From Bacteroidales bacterium (GTDB taxonomy: Bacteria > Bacteroidota > Bacteroidia > Bacteroidales > P3), in the NCBI GenBank assembly GCA_017616895.1, contig JAFZXE010000011.1, positions 1 to 64,000 on the forward strand: a DNA stretch of 64,000 nt, given 5' to 3'. Below, in pieces: positions 55,538 to 63,923 of this stretch. A program made the translations under genes and the position numbers. Every line of letters begins with the position of its first letter. The stretch's first letter is position 1. The notes under the pieces are model-generated. The model was not told the origin of the DNA. It worked only from the letters and a program-made list of their open reading frames with translations, and searched no databases.

Positions 55538-58108
55538 CTATTGTCCAGACGCGTTATAATCCATTACCAGGCGGACTGCCCTGCCTTGACTGCGGTTGTA
55601 ACCGTACGTAGTCACATTGTCATCGAAGAATGCCATTCCATATGCCATTTGATCACTGCTGTGAGTACTAGACCAATAGTATCCAGCCGAGCCGACGCTG
55701 CTTGGAGTTTTTTCGCTGCGGCAGCCTGCTGCAGGCAGGAATACGACTCCACATGATGCGAGCTGCTCCCATTGCTCGGCGTTATAGCTATTGCCTGAGT
55801 ATTCTGCACCAGTGTTATTCACATTGTTTACAGTTATACCAGCCGGGATGGATATACTGTCAGGGAACAGCATAAGACCTGCGACATTATTTACTGTCGC
55901 TTTTGCGAAACGTGCATTGGGGGTGTCGTTTATTGTTGAGGCTGGTCTCCAATTCAGAATGGAATCCCATTCATTTTTGGTCAACGTTCTCCACATACCA
56001 ACGGTGTTGCCACCGTTTTCTATGCTATTATGCACACCCCAGTCAGCATGGCCACAACTGTCAGTGAGGTCTTTGGTTGGAGACCCATACACATAGTAAC
56101 AACTGTAATTCGAAGTGTCTGACCACGGCTGATATGCCTTTGCTCTGCTGTTAAAGCCCGATGTACCCCAGCCGAAGAGATCAATCCAGCCTGTATTAGA
56201 TGAAGAAATGTTTCTATTGCCAGTACCAATAGTATCATACTGGTTATCCGCAAAACGCCAAGTGGCAGGCGCTGGTGATGCCTTGTACCGCAAATTACCC
56301 TTCGAGAAACGAACCTTCTTTGTTGGACTTACCGTAAACAACAAATTGGATGCACCGTCTGTATCAAATGCGTCAATAATTGTCAGATGCAAGGTATCCA
56401 CGCTACTGCAGCCATTGGTATCGGTGTAGGAATACGTTTTTGTATAATTACCGGTTGTGGTGTAGGAGTATGTCGTTCCATGCCAAGTATAACTGCCAAC
56501 TGCAGTATCAAATTCGTTGTTGTGAGTGCCATGATTGATTCTCAGATGAAGAGTCAGTATGCTATCGAAACCTGCCGCATTTGTTAGCCGATGTTGGTAA
56601 TTACCCGTACTGGTATATACGGTGCCGTACCATGCAAAACTATCACACACCGTAACATTGGTGTCTCCGGTGGTGATGCCGAGCAAACCGAGTGTGATGG
56701 AGTCTAAGCGGTGCATTATCGAATCATATCTGCGCGTTATGGAATCTAAACGGCGTGTTATCGACTCATAGCTGGACGTAATGGAATCCAAACGGTGTGC
56801 AACGGCATTCATCGTGCGAAGGTTCACCGCATCCATTTCATCAGTTGGGTCACTGAGGTGTTTTATTTGACTTCCGATAGAGTCGCCCATTGCAGCCACA
56901 GCAGCCAAGTTCTGAGTTTCGTTAGTCAGATAACCTGCATCGTTTGTAAACTCACTTACGTTTGTTGGTACGGTCGGGATGGTGGGTTTGTTGGTCAGGT
57001 CGTTATAGTTCCCGCTGAATCCAGCTGGCAGCTTCACATAACTGCCACCTGTCAGGAATATCGTGTCGTGGCTTATGCTCAATATCTGGGTCTCGGTTAT
57101 ATAACCCGCATCGTTTGTGAATGCACTCACATTTGTCGGCACAGTCGGGATGGTGGGTTTGTTGGTGAGGTCGTTATAGTTCCCGCTGAATCCCGCCGGC
57201 AGCTTCACATAACTGCCACCCGTCAAGAAAATCGTGTCGTGGCTTATGCTCAATATCTGATTTTCGGTGAGATAACCTGCATCGTTTGTGAATGCACTCA
57301 CATTTGTCGGCACGGTCGGGATGGTGGGCTTGTTTGTCAGGTCGTTATAGTCTTTGTCCCAAGTCGAAAATACTGGGTCGGTCTCACTATAAGATGTGAG
57401 ATAACCTGCATCGTTTGTGAAGTCGCTTACATTAGTTGGTAAGGTCGGGATGGTGGGTTTGTTTGTCAGGTCGTTATAGTTTCCGCTGAATCCCGCCGGC
57501 AGTTTCACATAACTGCCACCTGTCAGGAAAACCGTGTCGTTACTTATGCTCAATATCTGATTTTCGGTGAGATAACCTGCATCGTTTGTAAATGCGCTCA
57601 CGTTTGTCGGCACAGTCGGGATGGTGGGTTTGTTGGTAAGGTCGTTATAGTCTCTGTCCCAAGCTGTAAAAACGGGGTCTGTCTCGGTGTAAGTCAGCCC
57701 ACCTGCTACGCTATCGGCTGTATGTGAATGTAGAGCATACGGCACACTGAAGAGCTGCTGCACGGTTTCGAGAGTGTAGTCGGAACCACCGGTCGGGTCA
57801 ATCTCACTCTTGAGGAAATATGGTCCTGCCGCCCAGTTTATGCCGCTGAGGCTATTCTCTTCCGAGCCTATAAGCATGGTGAAAAGGCCGTTAGCGTTGG
57901 TGGTTACTGTTTGGCGGTCGCTATAGACAGCCGTGCCGTTCGCGTAGCCTTGCAGAATGGAAATCTGCACCCCTACGTTGCTGTTACACATCAACATTCC
58001 CTCGGCGTCGCGCACCACAGCCTGATAAGTCAGCGTCTGAGGCACCTGCGACCATGCCGACAATGCGGCAACCATCGCCATGACAAAAAGGAGAAAACTC
58101 TTTTTCAT
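55538..58108 (-). CDS. Secreted tail-fibre-like protein with coiled coil and FISUMP domain
   Basis: An 856-residue exported protein with signal peptide ending SAWSQ. Residues ~20-130 are a beta domain. About 135-395 hold five tail-fibre-like repeats, 57-residue units (one is 43) with YNDLTNKPTIPT and FTNDAGYLT. About 425-470 is a heptad coiled coil (RLDSIT/RYDSIM). Two CDSFAWYG-type modules follow, as in the giant protein at the window start. The C-terminal ~250 residues form a FISUMP (Fibrobacter major paralogous) domain ending YYWSST and VRLVMD. It looks like a trimeric surface fibre with a tip domain; that is inference. It follows the T9SS protein by 34 bases. No T9SS domain is seen at its own end. 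Confidence 0.8.
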   Translation of the reverse strand: MKKSFLLFVMAMVAALSAWSQVPQTLTYQAVVRDAEGMLMCNSNVGVQISILQGYANGTAVYSDRQTVTTNANGLFTMLIGSEENSLSGINWAAGPYFLKSEIDPTGGSDYTLETVQQLFSVPYALHSHTADSVAGGLTYTETDPVFTAWDRDYNDLTNKPTIPTVPTNVSAFTNDAGYLTENQILSISNDTVFLTGGSYVKLPAGFSGNYNDLTNKPTIPTLPTNVSDFTNDAGYLTSYSETDPVFSTWDKDYNDLTNKPTIPTVPTNVSAFTNDAGYLTENQILSISHDTIFLTGGSYVKLPAGFSGNYNDLTNKPTIPTVPTNVSAFTNDAGYITETQILSISHDTIFLTGGSYVKLPAGFSGNYNDLTNKPTIPTVPTNVSEFTNDAGYLTNETQNLAAVAAMGDSIGSQIKHLSDPTDEMDAVNLRTMNAVAHRLDSITSSYESITRRLDSITRRYDSIMHRLDSITLGLLGITTGDTNVTVCDSFAWYGTVYTSTGNYQHRLTNAAGFDSILTLHLRINHGTHNNEFDTAVGSYTWHGTTYSYTTTGNYTKTYSYTDTNGCSSVDTLHLTIIDAFDTDGASNLLFTVSPTKKVRFSKGNLRYKASPAPATWRFADNQYDTIGTGNRNISSSNTGWIDLFGWGTSGFNSRAKAYQPWSDTSNYSCYYVYGSPTKDLTDSCGHADWGVHNSIENGGNTVGMWRTLTKNEWDSILNWRPASTINDTPNARFAKATVNNVAGLMLFPDSISIPAGITVNNVNNTGAEYSGNSYNAEQWEQLASCGVVFLPAAGCRSEKTPSSVGSAGYYWSSTHSSDQMAYGMAFFDDNVTTYGYNRSQGRAVRLVMDYNASGQ
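56970..57640 (-). repeat. 171-bp coding repeats of the tail-fibre-like gene
   Basis: The same GTCGGGATGGTGGG position recurs with steps of 171, 171, 129 and 171 bases (from 56973 to 57616). Copies are nearly identical at DNA level, so unit number can change by recombination. Confidence 0.85.
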
Positions 58109-58142
58109 ATTATTGTTTGAGTGATTAGTGACTAATTCTGTT

Positions 58143-58631
58143 TTATTTTGCCTTAACTATGCGGTATGACTTGCAGGCCTTAGCGCCCATGACACGCAAC
58201 AGGTAGGCTCCGGCGGGAAGAGCTTGCAAATCCAAATTCTGTTCTTCGGTACGGATGCTATCCATTTTTACAAGCCGACCGTCGGTGTCATAGAGTTCGT
58301 AGCACATGCCAGCGATAGAACCTTCTACGCCTATAGTCACGTTGTCTGTAGTCGGGTTGGGATAGACCTTGACGTCGAAGTCAAAAGGCACAGCACCGTC
58401 AATCTTCAACTCCTCGACCGTGTAGGTCTGCTGCACCCCTTCGCGCACACTTGTCCGGTCGCGCTCGTCTGTATCAACTCTGTATGCGGTCTGGGTTGCC
58501 ATCTGCCCCACGGAGTAGCTCACGCTGCAGGTATTCGAGCGCGCGTCGCCGCCTGTGGCAGACAGGGAGGTCTGACCTTTCAGGCCTACGCCTACAAGCA
58601 GCAGAGCTGCCAACAGAAGTGTTCGTTTCAT
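58143..58631 (-). CDS. Small secreted protein with T9SS type A sorting domain
   Basis: A 162-residue protein with signal peptide (MKRTLLLAALLLVGVGLKGQ). A short middle part holds SVGQMATQTAYR. The C-terminal ~75 residues have VYPNPTTDNVTI, ELYDTDGRLVK and GAYLLRV, the type A T9SS sorting domain. The passenger is tiny, so it may be a cofactor or anchor for the larger protein encoded next. The two genes form a unit. Confidence 0.88.
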   Translation of the reverse strand: MKRTLLLAALLLVGVGLKGQTSLSATGGDARSNTCSVSYSVGQMATQTAYRVDTDERDRTSVREGVQQTYTVEELKIDGAVPFDFDVKVYPNPTTDNVTIGVEGSIAGMCYELYDTDGRLVKMDSIRTEEQNLDLQALPAGAYLLRVMGAKACKSYRIVKAK

Positions 58632-58654
58632 CTCTTTGAGTTAAAATTACGTTG

Positions 58655-58662
58655 CAAAAGTA
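58655..58662 (-). promoter_or_regulatory. Putative promoter -7 box for T9SS protein operon
   Basis: The minus strand reads TACTTTTG, matching TAnnTTTG, 24 bases before the start. No -33 TTTG is visible. Confidence 0.55.
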
Positions 58663-58738
58663 CATTTTTTTTATGATTATTGAATCTTTTTACTTTCGCT
58701 CTATTTTGACATGGCCCTAGTTTATTATTCGACTGATA

Positions 58739-58850
58739 TTTTCAAAAGTAGCGTCTCTCCAAGACGCATATTTTGCTCATTTCGCCCCCCCACACTGCTC
58801 TTCGTTTGTGTGGGGTTATTGGAATATAGTCTCTTCGAGACTTTTGAAAA
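58739..58850. mobile_element. MITE-like element, copy 1
   Basis: 112 bases bounded by 11-bp perfect inverted repeats TTTTCAAAAGT and ACTTTTGAAAA. Inside are three hairpins: GCGTCT/AGACGC, CCCCACAC/GTGTGGGG and GTCTC/GAGAC. A partial tandem second copy of the right half follows to about 58926. Copy 2 is at 60152-60262. No open reading frame is present. Confidence 0.65.
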
Positions 58851-58953
58851 GGCGTTTCCGCTACCCCACACTGCTCTTCGTTTGTGTGGGGTTATTGGAT
58901 TACAGTCTCTTCGAGACTATTGAAAAATCAGTCATTTGTTGTATAAAAGCGTT

Positions 58954-59219
58954 TACTTTTCTTTTACCGTTCTTTTACTTTTCTATTACTTTTTACCTAC
59001 TTTTCTTTTACATTTCTTTTACATTTCTTTTACTTTTCTCCTACCTCGCTTTTACTTTTTCCTACATCAGTCCTACTTTTCTTTTACTTTTTACCTACTT
59101 TTCTCCTAGATTTTACCTGCATTTCATCTATACAGACCCTTTACAGACCCTTTATAGACCCTTTACTGGTTTTACAATTCTCCTACTATGGACCTATTCT
59201 GGACCCACTCTGCTCCTAG
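58954..59219. repeat. 11-bp T-rich tandem array CTTTTACNNTT
   Basis: TAC (or TAG/TAT) recurs every 11 bases from 58954 to 59217 with only two or three slips, about 24 periods. Units change gradually from CTTTTACTTTT to CAGACCCTTTA. T-runs are therefore on one face of the helix. Confidence 0.85.
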
Positions 59220-59359
59220 TCTGCTTATTCGTCACCCATATCTGAAAAAATTAAGGATTGACACCTCAAGTGGGGGCGAAAAAAGATGAAACCACTCGTT
59301 TTATATTTCTTTTTTGTATTTTTGCATCCGTTATCGAGAAACCGAAAAAAAAGAAAGTC

Positions 59360-59890
59360 ATGAAAAAAGCACTCCTAATTGTAGTCCTGACGGTGCTCGC
59401 AGTGGTTGCCGCCGCCCAAAACGTTGACAAATCCAAAGGCACGACTCATAAGCACGACGCAGCAAAGACACAATCCGAGCTGGAGGGCGACGAGTTGGGG
59501 TTTGTTGACTTGGGACTTCCCAGCGGCACAAAATGGCGTTCCTACAATGCACCCGGTATGTACACCTACGAAGAGGCCGTGAACAACTTCCGCACCCGTC
59601 TGCCGACAAAAGAGCAGTGGGAAGAGCTGAAGTCCGAGTGCCAATGGGTATGGAACGGAAACGGATACACAATCACAGGACCCAACAACGACACGATTTC
59701 GCTGCCTGTCGTTGGTTTCCGCAATTGCGACGGTACGGTGAGCGGTTCGAAATCAGCCGGCAACTATTGGTCATCGACACCCTATAATTCGTCATACGCC
59801 TGGGAAATGTATTTCGGTGCAGGTGGCACAAGCGTCTATCGAACCAAGATGTGTTATATCGAATCTGTGCGACTGGTCAAAAACAAATAA
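59360..59890 (+). CDS. Small secreted FISUMP-domain protein
   Basis: A 176-residue protein. The signal peptide (MKKALLIVVLTVLAVVAAAQ) is followed by a ~30-residue linker. A FISUMP domain then occupies the rest: FVDLGLPSGTKW, LPTKEQWEEL, NYWSSTPY and SVRLVKN. The domain resembles formylglycine-enzyme/C-type-lectin-like folds and its role is unknown. It is a stand-alone version of the domain that ends the 55538-58108 protein. ATG 59360 is chosen because the signal peptide starts there. A strong terminator follows. Confidence 0.82.
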   Translation: MKKALLIVVLTVLAVVAAAQNVDKSKGTTHKHDAAKTQSELEGDELGFVDLGLPSGTKWRSYNAPGMYTYEEAVNNFRTRLPTKEQWEELKSECQWVWNGNGYTITGPNNDTISLPVVGFRNCDGTVSGSKSAGNYWSSTPYNSSYAWEMYFGAGGTSVYRTKMCYIESVRLVKNK

Positions 59891-59920
59891 GACATCGGCT
59901 CCGATTTCAAAATCAAACAT

Positions 59921-59951
59921 AGAGGATACAACGATGTATCCTCTTTTTTTT
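59921..59951 (+). terminator. Terminator after small FISUMP gene
   Basis: AGAGGATACA and TGTATCCTCT form a perfect 10-bp stem around ACGA, followed by TTTTTTT. Confidence 0.92.
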
Positions 59952-60058
59952 GTTGACCAACAGGATTGTATTCAAAGTTAATCTATATATTTTCAAATTG
60001 TTACATATTCGACAAACGATTTTTTTGTAATTGCGTCTGATTTTTGAAAAAAAATACG

Positions 60059-60066
60059 TACTTTTG
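60059..60066 (+). promoter_or_regulatory. Putative tssH promoter -7 box
   Basis: TACTTTTG matches TAnnTTTG, about 257 bases before tssH. A -33 box at proper spacing is not seen. If used, the leader would contain MITE-like copy 2. Confidence 0.45.
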
Positions 60067-60151
60067 AAGGTTGTTTTTTATGTTAGGTACAATATATGTT
60101 CTATATAAACCATACTATTGAAAATGGCTCTAGTTTATTATTCGACTGATA

Positions 60152-60262
60152 TTTTCAAAAGTAGCGTCTCTCCAAGACGCATATATTGCTCATTTCGGTC
60201 CCCACACTGCACTTCGTTTGTGAGGGGTTATTGGAATATAGTCTCTTCGAGACTTTTGAAAA
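60152..60262. mobile_element. MITE-like element, copy 2
   Basis: 111 bases with the same 11-bp terminal inverted repeats and internal hairpins as copy 1. Flanking sequence on both sides (from 60124 ATGGCTCTAG to about 60284 CAGTCATTTGTT) also matches copy 1. The duplication is thus larger than the inverted-repeat unit. Confidence 0.65.
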
Positions 60263-60322
60263 ACCAGTCATTTGTTATACACGAGCGTTGAAAATTCATT
60301 TTATTAATTTATACGTTATTCT

Positions 60323-62545
60323 ATGAGCGACAAACTAAAAAGCATTGCCAATTCCTATGCCGAGGAGTTTTGCAGCGACGCCATCTATCCGGCGCATCTG
60401 TTCAAAGCCGTCCTGCATAAGGATATGGGCTTAGTTCATTTCATAGAGTCCGAAATGGACAAGGACTATTATTACCTGCTCGACTGGGCTGACGTTCAGA
60501 TTCAACTGGCACCCCGGGCTGTTCGTCCCAAACGCGATTTGGAATACAGCGACGAGAGTGTGGCTGTTATGGAGGAGGCCGAAAACTACAAACTGAAGTT
60601 CGGTCTGGACGAGTGTACCGAAGTGTGCGTGCTCGCCTCGCTGGTGACCCCCGGTGTGGGTTTCACCTTTGACCAGCTGAAAACCCTGCCGTTGACCCCC
60701 GCCGATATCAGTGCCAAGATGGGCACAGGGGCGACAGCCAACATCACGGCAACGGGGCAGCAAGCGACAGGCAGCAGGCCTCGCACATCGGGCAACCTTG
60801 CAAAGTACTGTACCGACAAAACCGCCATCGCCCGTGCAGGCAACCTTGACGCCGTAGTAGGTTTCGAAAAAGAGATTTCCATTATCTACGAGATACTTGG
60901 CCGCAAGACCAAAGCCAACCTGCTCATCACGGGTGAGTCAGGCGTAGGTAAGACCTCACTGGTCAACGGATTCGTGCACGAATTGGTGGGCAACAAGGTG
61001 CCCGGATTCTTGAGCGACGCCGTAGCATGGGAACTTGACACAGCCGCTCTGGGTGGCGACGCGCAGTATAAAGGCGAGGTCGAGGACCGCTTCAAAGGTG
61101 TATTGAGTGAGATTGAAGCCCAACAGAATGCGGTGCTCATCATCGAGCAGATAGACAAGTTGTTCGACAAACAAGGTTCGCTGTTTGGAGCATCCGCCAT
61201 TCTCAAAAACGAGTTGGCCAAAGGCCGTCTGCAACTGCTCTGCACCTCGAGCATCGACGGCTATACGAAGAACATCGAGACTGACAAAGAGATGGTCTCA
61301 TATCTCGAGAAAATCACCGTTGAAGAGCCTACTGCCGACCACACGATGGAGATTCTGAAGGGCATCATGCCCTCCTACGAGGAGTATCATAGCCTTACGC
61401 TTGACGAGACGGTGATGGATGAGTCCATCCGCCTGGCCAAGCGCTACCTTACCGAGAAATCGTTGCCCGCGTCGGCCATAGACCTTATCGACCGCACCAT
61501 GGCACATGTAAAAGTGGAGAACGACCTTGGCGACGAGGCTCAGAAGCACACCGAACTGAAGAACGACGACCTTACAGCGGTGGTGGCCAAGCAGACCGGC
61601 ATACCGCTGGGCAAGGTGCAAACCGGCGAACGCGAGCGCCTGATGGGAGGCGAAGAGGCATTGAAAAAACGTGTCGTAGGACAAGACCACGCCGTCAAGA
61701 AAGTACTCGACGCCGTGTATGAAGCCCGTTCCGGCCTCAGCAAGAAAGGCCAGCCTATGGGTTCGTTCTTCTTCCTCGGCCCCACGGGTACAGGTAAGAC
61801 CGAACTGTCGAAAGCTTTGGCCGAATTCCTCTTCGGCGACGAGAGTGCCCTGCTGCGTTTCGACATGTCCGAGTTCAAAGAGGAACATTCTGTTGCATTG
61901 CTCTACGGAGCACCTCCAGGATATGTGGGATATGAAGAGGGTGGCCTGCTGGTGAACAAAATCCGCCAGACACCTTACAGCGTGGTGCTGTTCGACGAAA
62001 TCGAGAAAGCCCACAAGTCGGTGTTTGACCTCTTCCTTCAGATATTGGACGAAGGCAAGCTGCACGACCGTCTCGGACGTGTTGGAGACTTCTCAAACGC
62101 CTTGATTCTCTTCACCTCCAACATTGGAGCGCAGACCATTGTGGAGAAGTTCAACAGCGGCGTGGTGCCAGAGAACAACGAGCTTATGGACATCATGCAG
62201 GGCTACTTCCGCCCCGAGTTCCTGGCCCGACTGACAGAGATAGTGCCGTTCTCGCCGATAACCGACAAGACCGTCACAGCCATCTTCGATATCCACATGA
62301 AGGGACTGCTGAAACTGCTTGCCGAGCAGAACATCACCCTTGAACTCACGCCCGAAGCTCGCGAGACCATCGCCCTACGCGGCTATAACCAGCAGTACGG
62401 CGCACGTCCTGTGTTGGGCATCATCCGTAAGGAACTTCGTCACCCCATCTCGAAGATGATGATAGCCGGCACCATCAAACCCGGCGACCACATCGTAGTT
62501 GGATTGGACAGCGAGGGCAACCCGGATATTAAAGTTAAACAGTAA
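60323..62545 (+). CDS. tssH: Type VI secretion ATPase TssH (ClpV-like)
   Basis: A 740-residue double AAA+ protein that recycles the contracted T6SS sheath. The N-terminal domain (~1-150) is short and diverged from Clp_N. NBD1 has GESGVGKT at 204-211, but its Walker B reads VLIIEQ (271-276) where IDE is expected. The usual arginine-finger segment (ERRFQ) reads VSYLEK, so NBD1 probably does not hydrolyse ATP well. NBD2 is intact: GPTGTGKT at 486-493, VVLFDE at 554-559, pore loop GYVGYEEGG, and sensor TSNIGA. Neighbour tssB supports the T6SS role over ClpB or ClpC. Confidence 0.87.
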   Translation: MSDKLKSIANSYAEEFCSDAIYPAHLFKAVLHKDMGLVHFIESEMDKDYYYLLDWADVQIQLAPRAVRPKRDLEYSDESVAVMEEAENYKLKFGLDECTEVCVLASLVTPGVGFTFDQLKTLPLTPADISAKMGTGATANITATGQQATGSRPRTSGNLAKYCTDKTAIARAGNLDAVVGFEKEISIIYEILGRKTKANLLITGESGVGKTSLVNGFVHELVGNKVPGFLSDAVAWELDTAALGGDAQYKGEVEDRFKGVLSEIEAQQNAVLIIEQIDKLFDKQGSLFGASAILKNELAKGRLQLLCTSSIDGYTKNIETDKEMVSYLEKITVEEPTADHTMEILKGIMPSYEEYHSLTLDETVMDESIRLAKRYLTEKSLPASAIDLIDRTMAHVKVENDLGDEAQKHTELKNDDLTAVVAKQTGIPLGKVQTGERERLMGGEEALKKRVVGQDHAVKKVLDAVYEARSGLSKKGQPMGSFFFLGPTGTGKTELSKALAEFLFGDESALLRFDMSEFKEEHSVALLYGAPPGYVGYEEGGLLVNKIRQTPYSVVLFDEIEKAHKSVFDLFLQILDEGKLHDRLGRVGDFSNALILFTSNIGAQTIVEKFNSGVVPENNELMDIMQGYFRPEFLARLTEIVPFSPITDKTVTAIFDIHMKGLLKLLAEQNITLELTPEARETIALRGYNQQYGARPVLGIIRKELRHPISKMMIAGTIKPGDHIVVGLDSEGNPDIKVKQ

Positions 62546-62562
62546 TAACTCCGAATACGACA

Positions 62563-63348
62563 ATGAAAACAAAATTTATTCTATCTACTGCAATCATGTG
62601 CTGTGCAGCGGTACTGCTGCTCTTCAGCTGCAAAAAAGATGAAGTAACCTATCAGAAAGGCTACACTTACGAGGTTGAAATGGATATACTGGCAAGTGTT
62701 GGCTACACGTCAAGCGAGGCTCAGTCCATAATGGATGCGTTTAATCAGGCCATCGGTTACGACGGCACTATGTATCGGACATATTCCAGCCTGAAAGACG
62801 ATGAGATGAAGTCGGCCTGCGATGCCGTGAGCCGCAGATACACCGACCTGAACAGTGTCTATCTGGTTTATACGCTTTACCGCATCACCGACGACCCCAC
62901 CCCCGGTGCAGAAAGGAGTACCGAAGTCTTAGCCACCTACAAGTTTGGACGCGCCTTGACCACACCATACGTTAAATATTCATTCAGTTCAAACGAGGAT
63001 GAAGCATACACTGCCTTGGAGGCCATGCGTGAATCGCTCGGCGACAACTATACCACTGCCCTGCGTAATCTCAGGGTTCTCGTGGGACGTCACATTTCCA
63101 CTTCCACAGGCTCGTCCACATCCCCATCAGTATTCGAGACCACGTTGAGCGATGTTATTGGCCATCCATTTGAAGAGAATGATACCGACGAAGCCTATCT
63201 CAGGTCGGTCTGCGACTCCATAGCCGATGCACATTCGGGCGACATGATGGCGGTTGAGGCTGTTGTGACGCTTTCCAAGACAGGCCTGCTCAACGGTCAG
63301 AAAACCGACATCTGGACCAGGACGTTCCCCGGAAATCTGGATAAATAA
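62563..63348 (+). CDS. Lipoprotein in T6SS cluster, unknown
   Basis: A 261-residue lipoprotein with signal peptide and lipobox LFSC (C23), followed by KKDE. The body alternates helices and strands (YTYEVEMDILASVGYT, VYLVYTLYRI) and has a Ser/Thr-rich loop (STSTGSSTSPS). No family recognised. It lies 17 bases after tssH and 57 bases before tssB on the same strand. It may be an outer-membrane component of the Bacteroidota (type iii) system, which lacks TssJ, TssL and TssM; this is inference. Confidence 0.75.
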   Translation: MKTKFILSTAIMCCAAVLLLFSCKKDEVTYQKGYTYEVEMDILASVGYTSSEAQSIMDAFNQAIGYDGTMYRTYSSLKDDEMKSACDAVSRRYTDLNSVYLVYTLYRITDDPTPGAERSTEVLATYKFGRALTTPYVKYSFSSNEDEAYTALEAMRESLGDNYTTALRNLRVLVGRHISTSTGSSTSPSVFETTLSDVIGHPFEENDTDEAYLRSVCDSIADAHSGDMMAVEAVVTLSKTGLLNGQKTDIWTRTFPGNLDK

Positions 63349-63405
63349 GCGGCCTGCAAATTGAAAACACACATAAAATTATTATAAACAAAAAACATTA
63401 CAGTT

Positions 63406-63870
63406 ATGGCAATGAAAGAAAATTTCATCTCGATGGCTCCCGATGAGGAGAGCAGCGCGAAAGTCAGTCTAATCGACCAGAACAAAACCTTGATGATCGA
63501 CCAGTACACCACCGATGTGGATGCCGGCAACCCCGAGTTTGTCGAGGACATCCAGAACATCAACGATGCCTTTGAGCACTTCAAACCCAAGGTTGATGTC
63601 ACCTTCACCGATGCCGAAGGCGGTGCCGTGGAAGAGACACTGAAATTCGGAGAAATCCGCGACTTCGAAGCCAACGGTGGCAAAGGCCGTCTGGTAGAGA
63701 ACAGCGAGTTTCTCTCTGGAGTGAAGATGAAAATCGAGACCAACCAGAAGGTCCGCAAGAGCATAGAGCAGAACCGCAAGCTGCGCGACATCCTGAAAGA
63801 GGAAGGCAGCCGCGAGGAGCTGAAGCAGATGCTCCAGTCGATGCTCGACGAACTCAACGAAAACGAATAA
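63406..63870 (+). CDS. tssB: Type VI secretion sheath protein TssB
   Basis: A 154-residue small sheath subunit. The middle has NINDAFEHFKPKVDVTF and LKFGEIRDFEANG, followed by a long basic helix (VRKSIEQNRKLRDIL). With TssC it forms the contractile sheath. Its sequence is of the Bacteroidota type rather than the proteobacterial VipA type. Its 3' neighbour is the expected tssC. Confidence 0.85.
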   Translation: MAMKENFISMAPDEESSAKVSLIDQNKTLMIDQYTTDVDAGNPEFVEDIQNINDAFEHFKPKVDVTFTDAEGGAVEETLKFGEIRDFEANGGKGRLVENSEFLSGVKMKIETNQKVRKSIEQNRKLRDILKEEGSREELKQMLQSMLDELNENE

Positions 63871-63923
63871 ACCATCGTAAGTTCACCACAACCTACAATT
63901 GAAAACAAAAAACTAAAACTAAT

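Larger units (their letters stand above)
58632..59359. other. 728-bp gene-free stretch before the small FISUMP gene
   Basis: It holds a promoter for the minus-strand operon, MITE-like copy 1 with its partial duplicate, the 24-period 11-bp array and the promoter of the next gene (TATTTTTG at 59317-59324). Frames through the repeats are rejected as low complexity. Confidence 0.75.
59891..60322. other. 432-bp gene-free stretch before tssH
   Basis: It holds the terminator of the FISUMP gene, an A/T-rich promoter region and MITE-like copy 2. I see no gene. Confidence 0.75.

Noticed and set aside
58808-59245. 145-codon frame in the T-rich 11-bp array
   Set aside because: Phe/Leu/Tyr repeats arise from the array; it ignores the MITE-like boundary and has no family.
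60323-62545. Assignment as ClpB or ClpC chaperone
   Set aside because: The N-terminal domain is short, there is no ClpB middle domain, and tssB with a tssC-like start follows.
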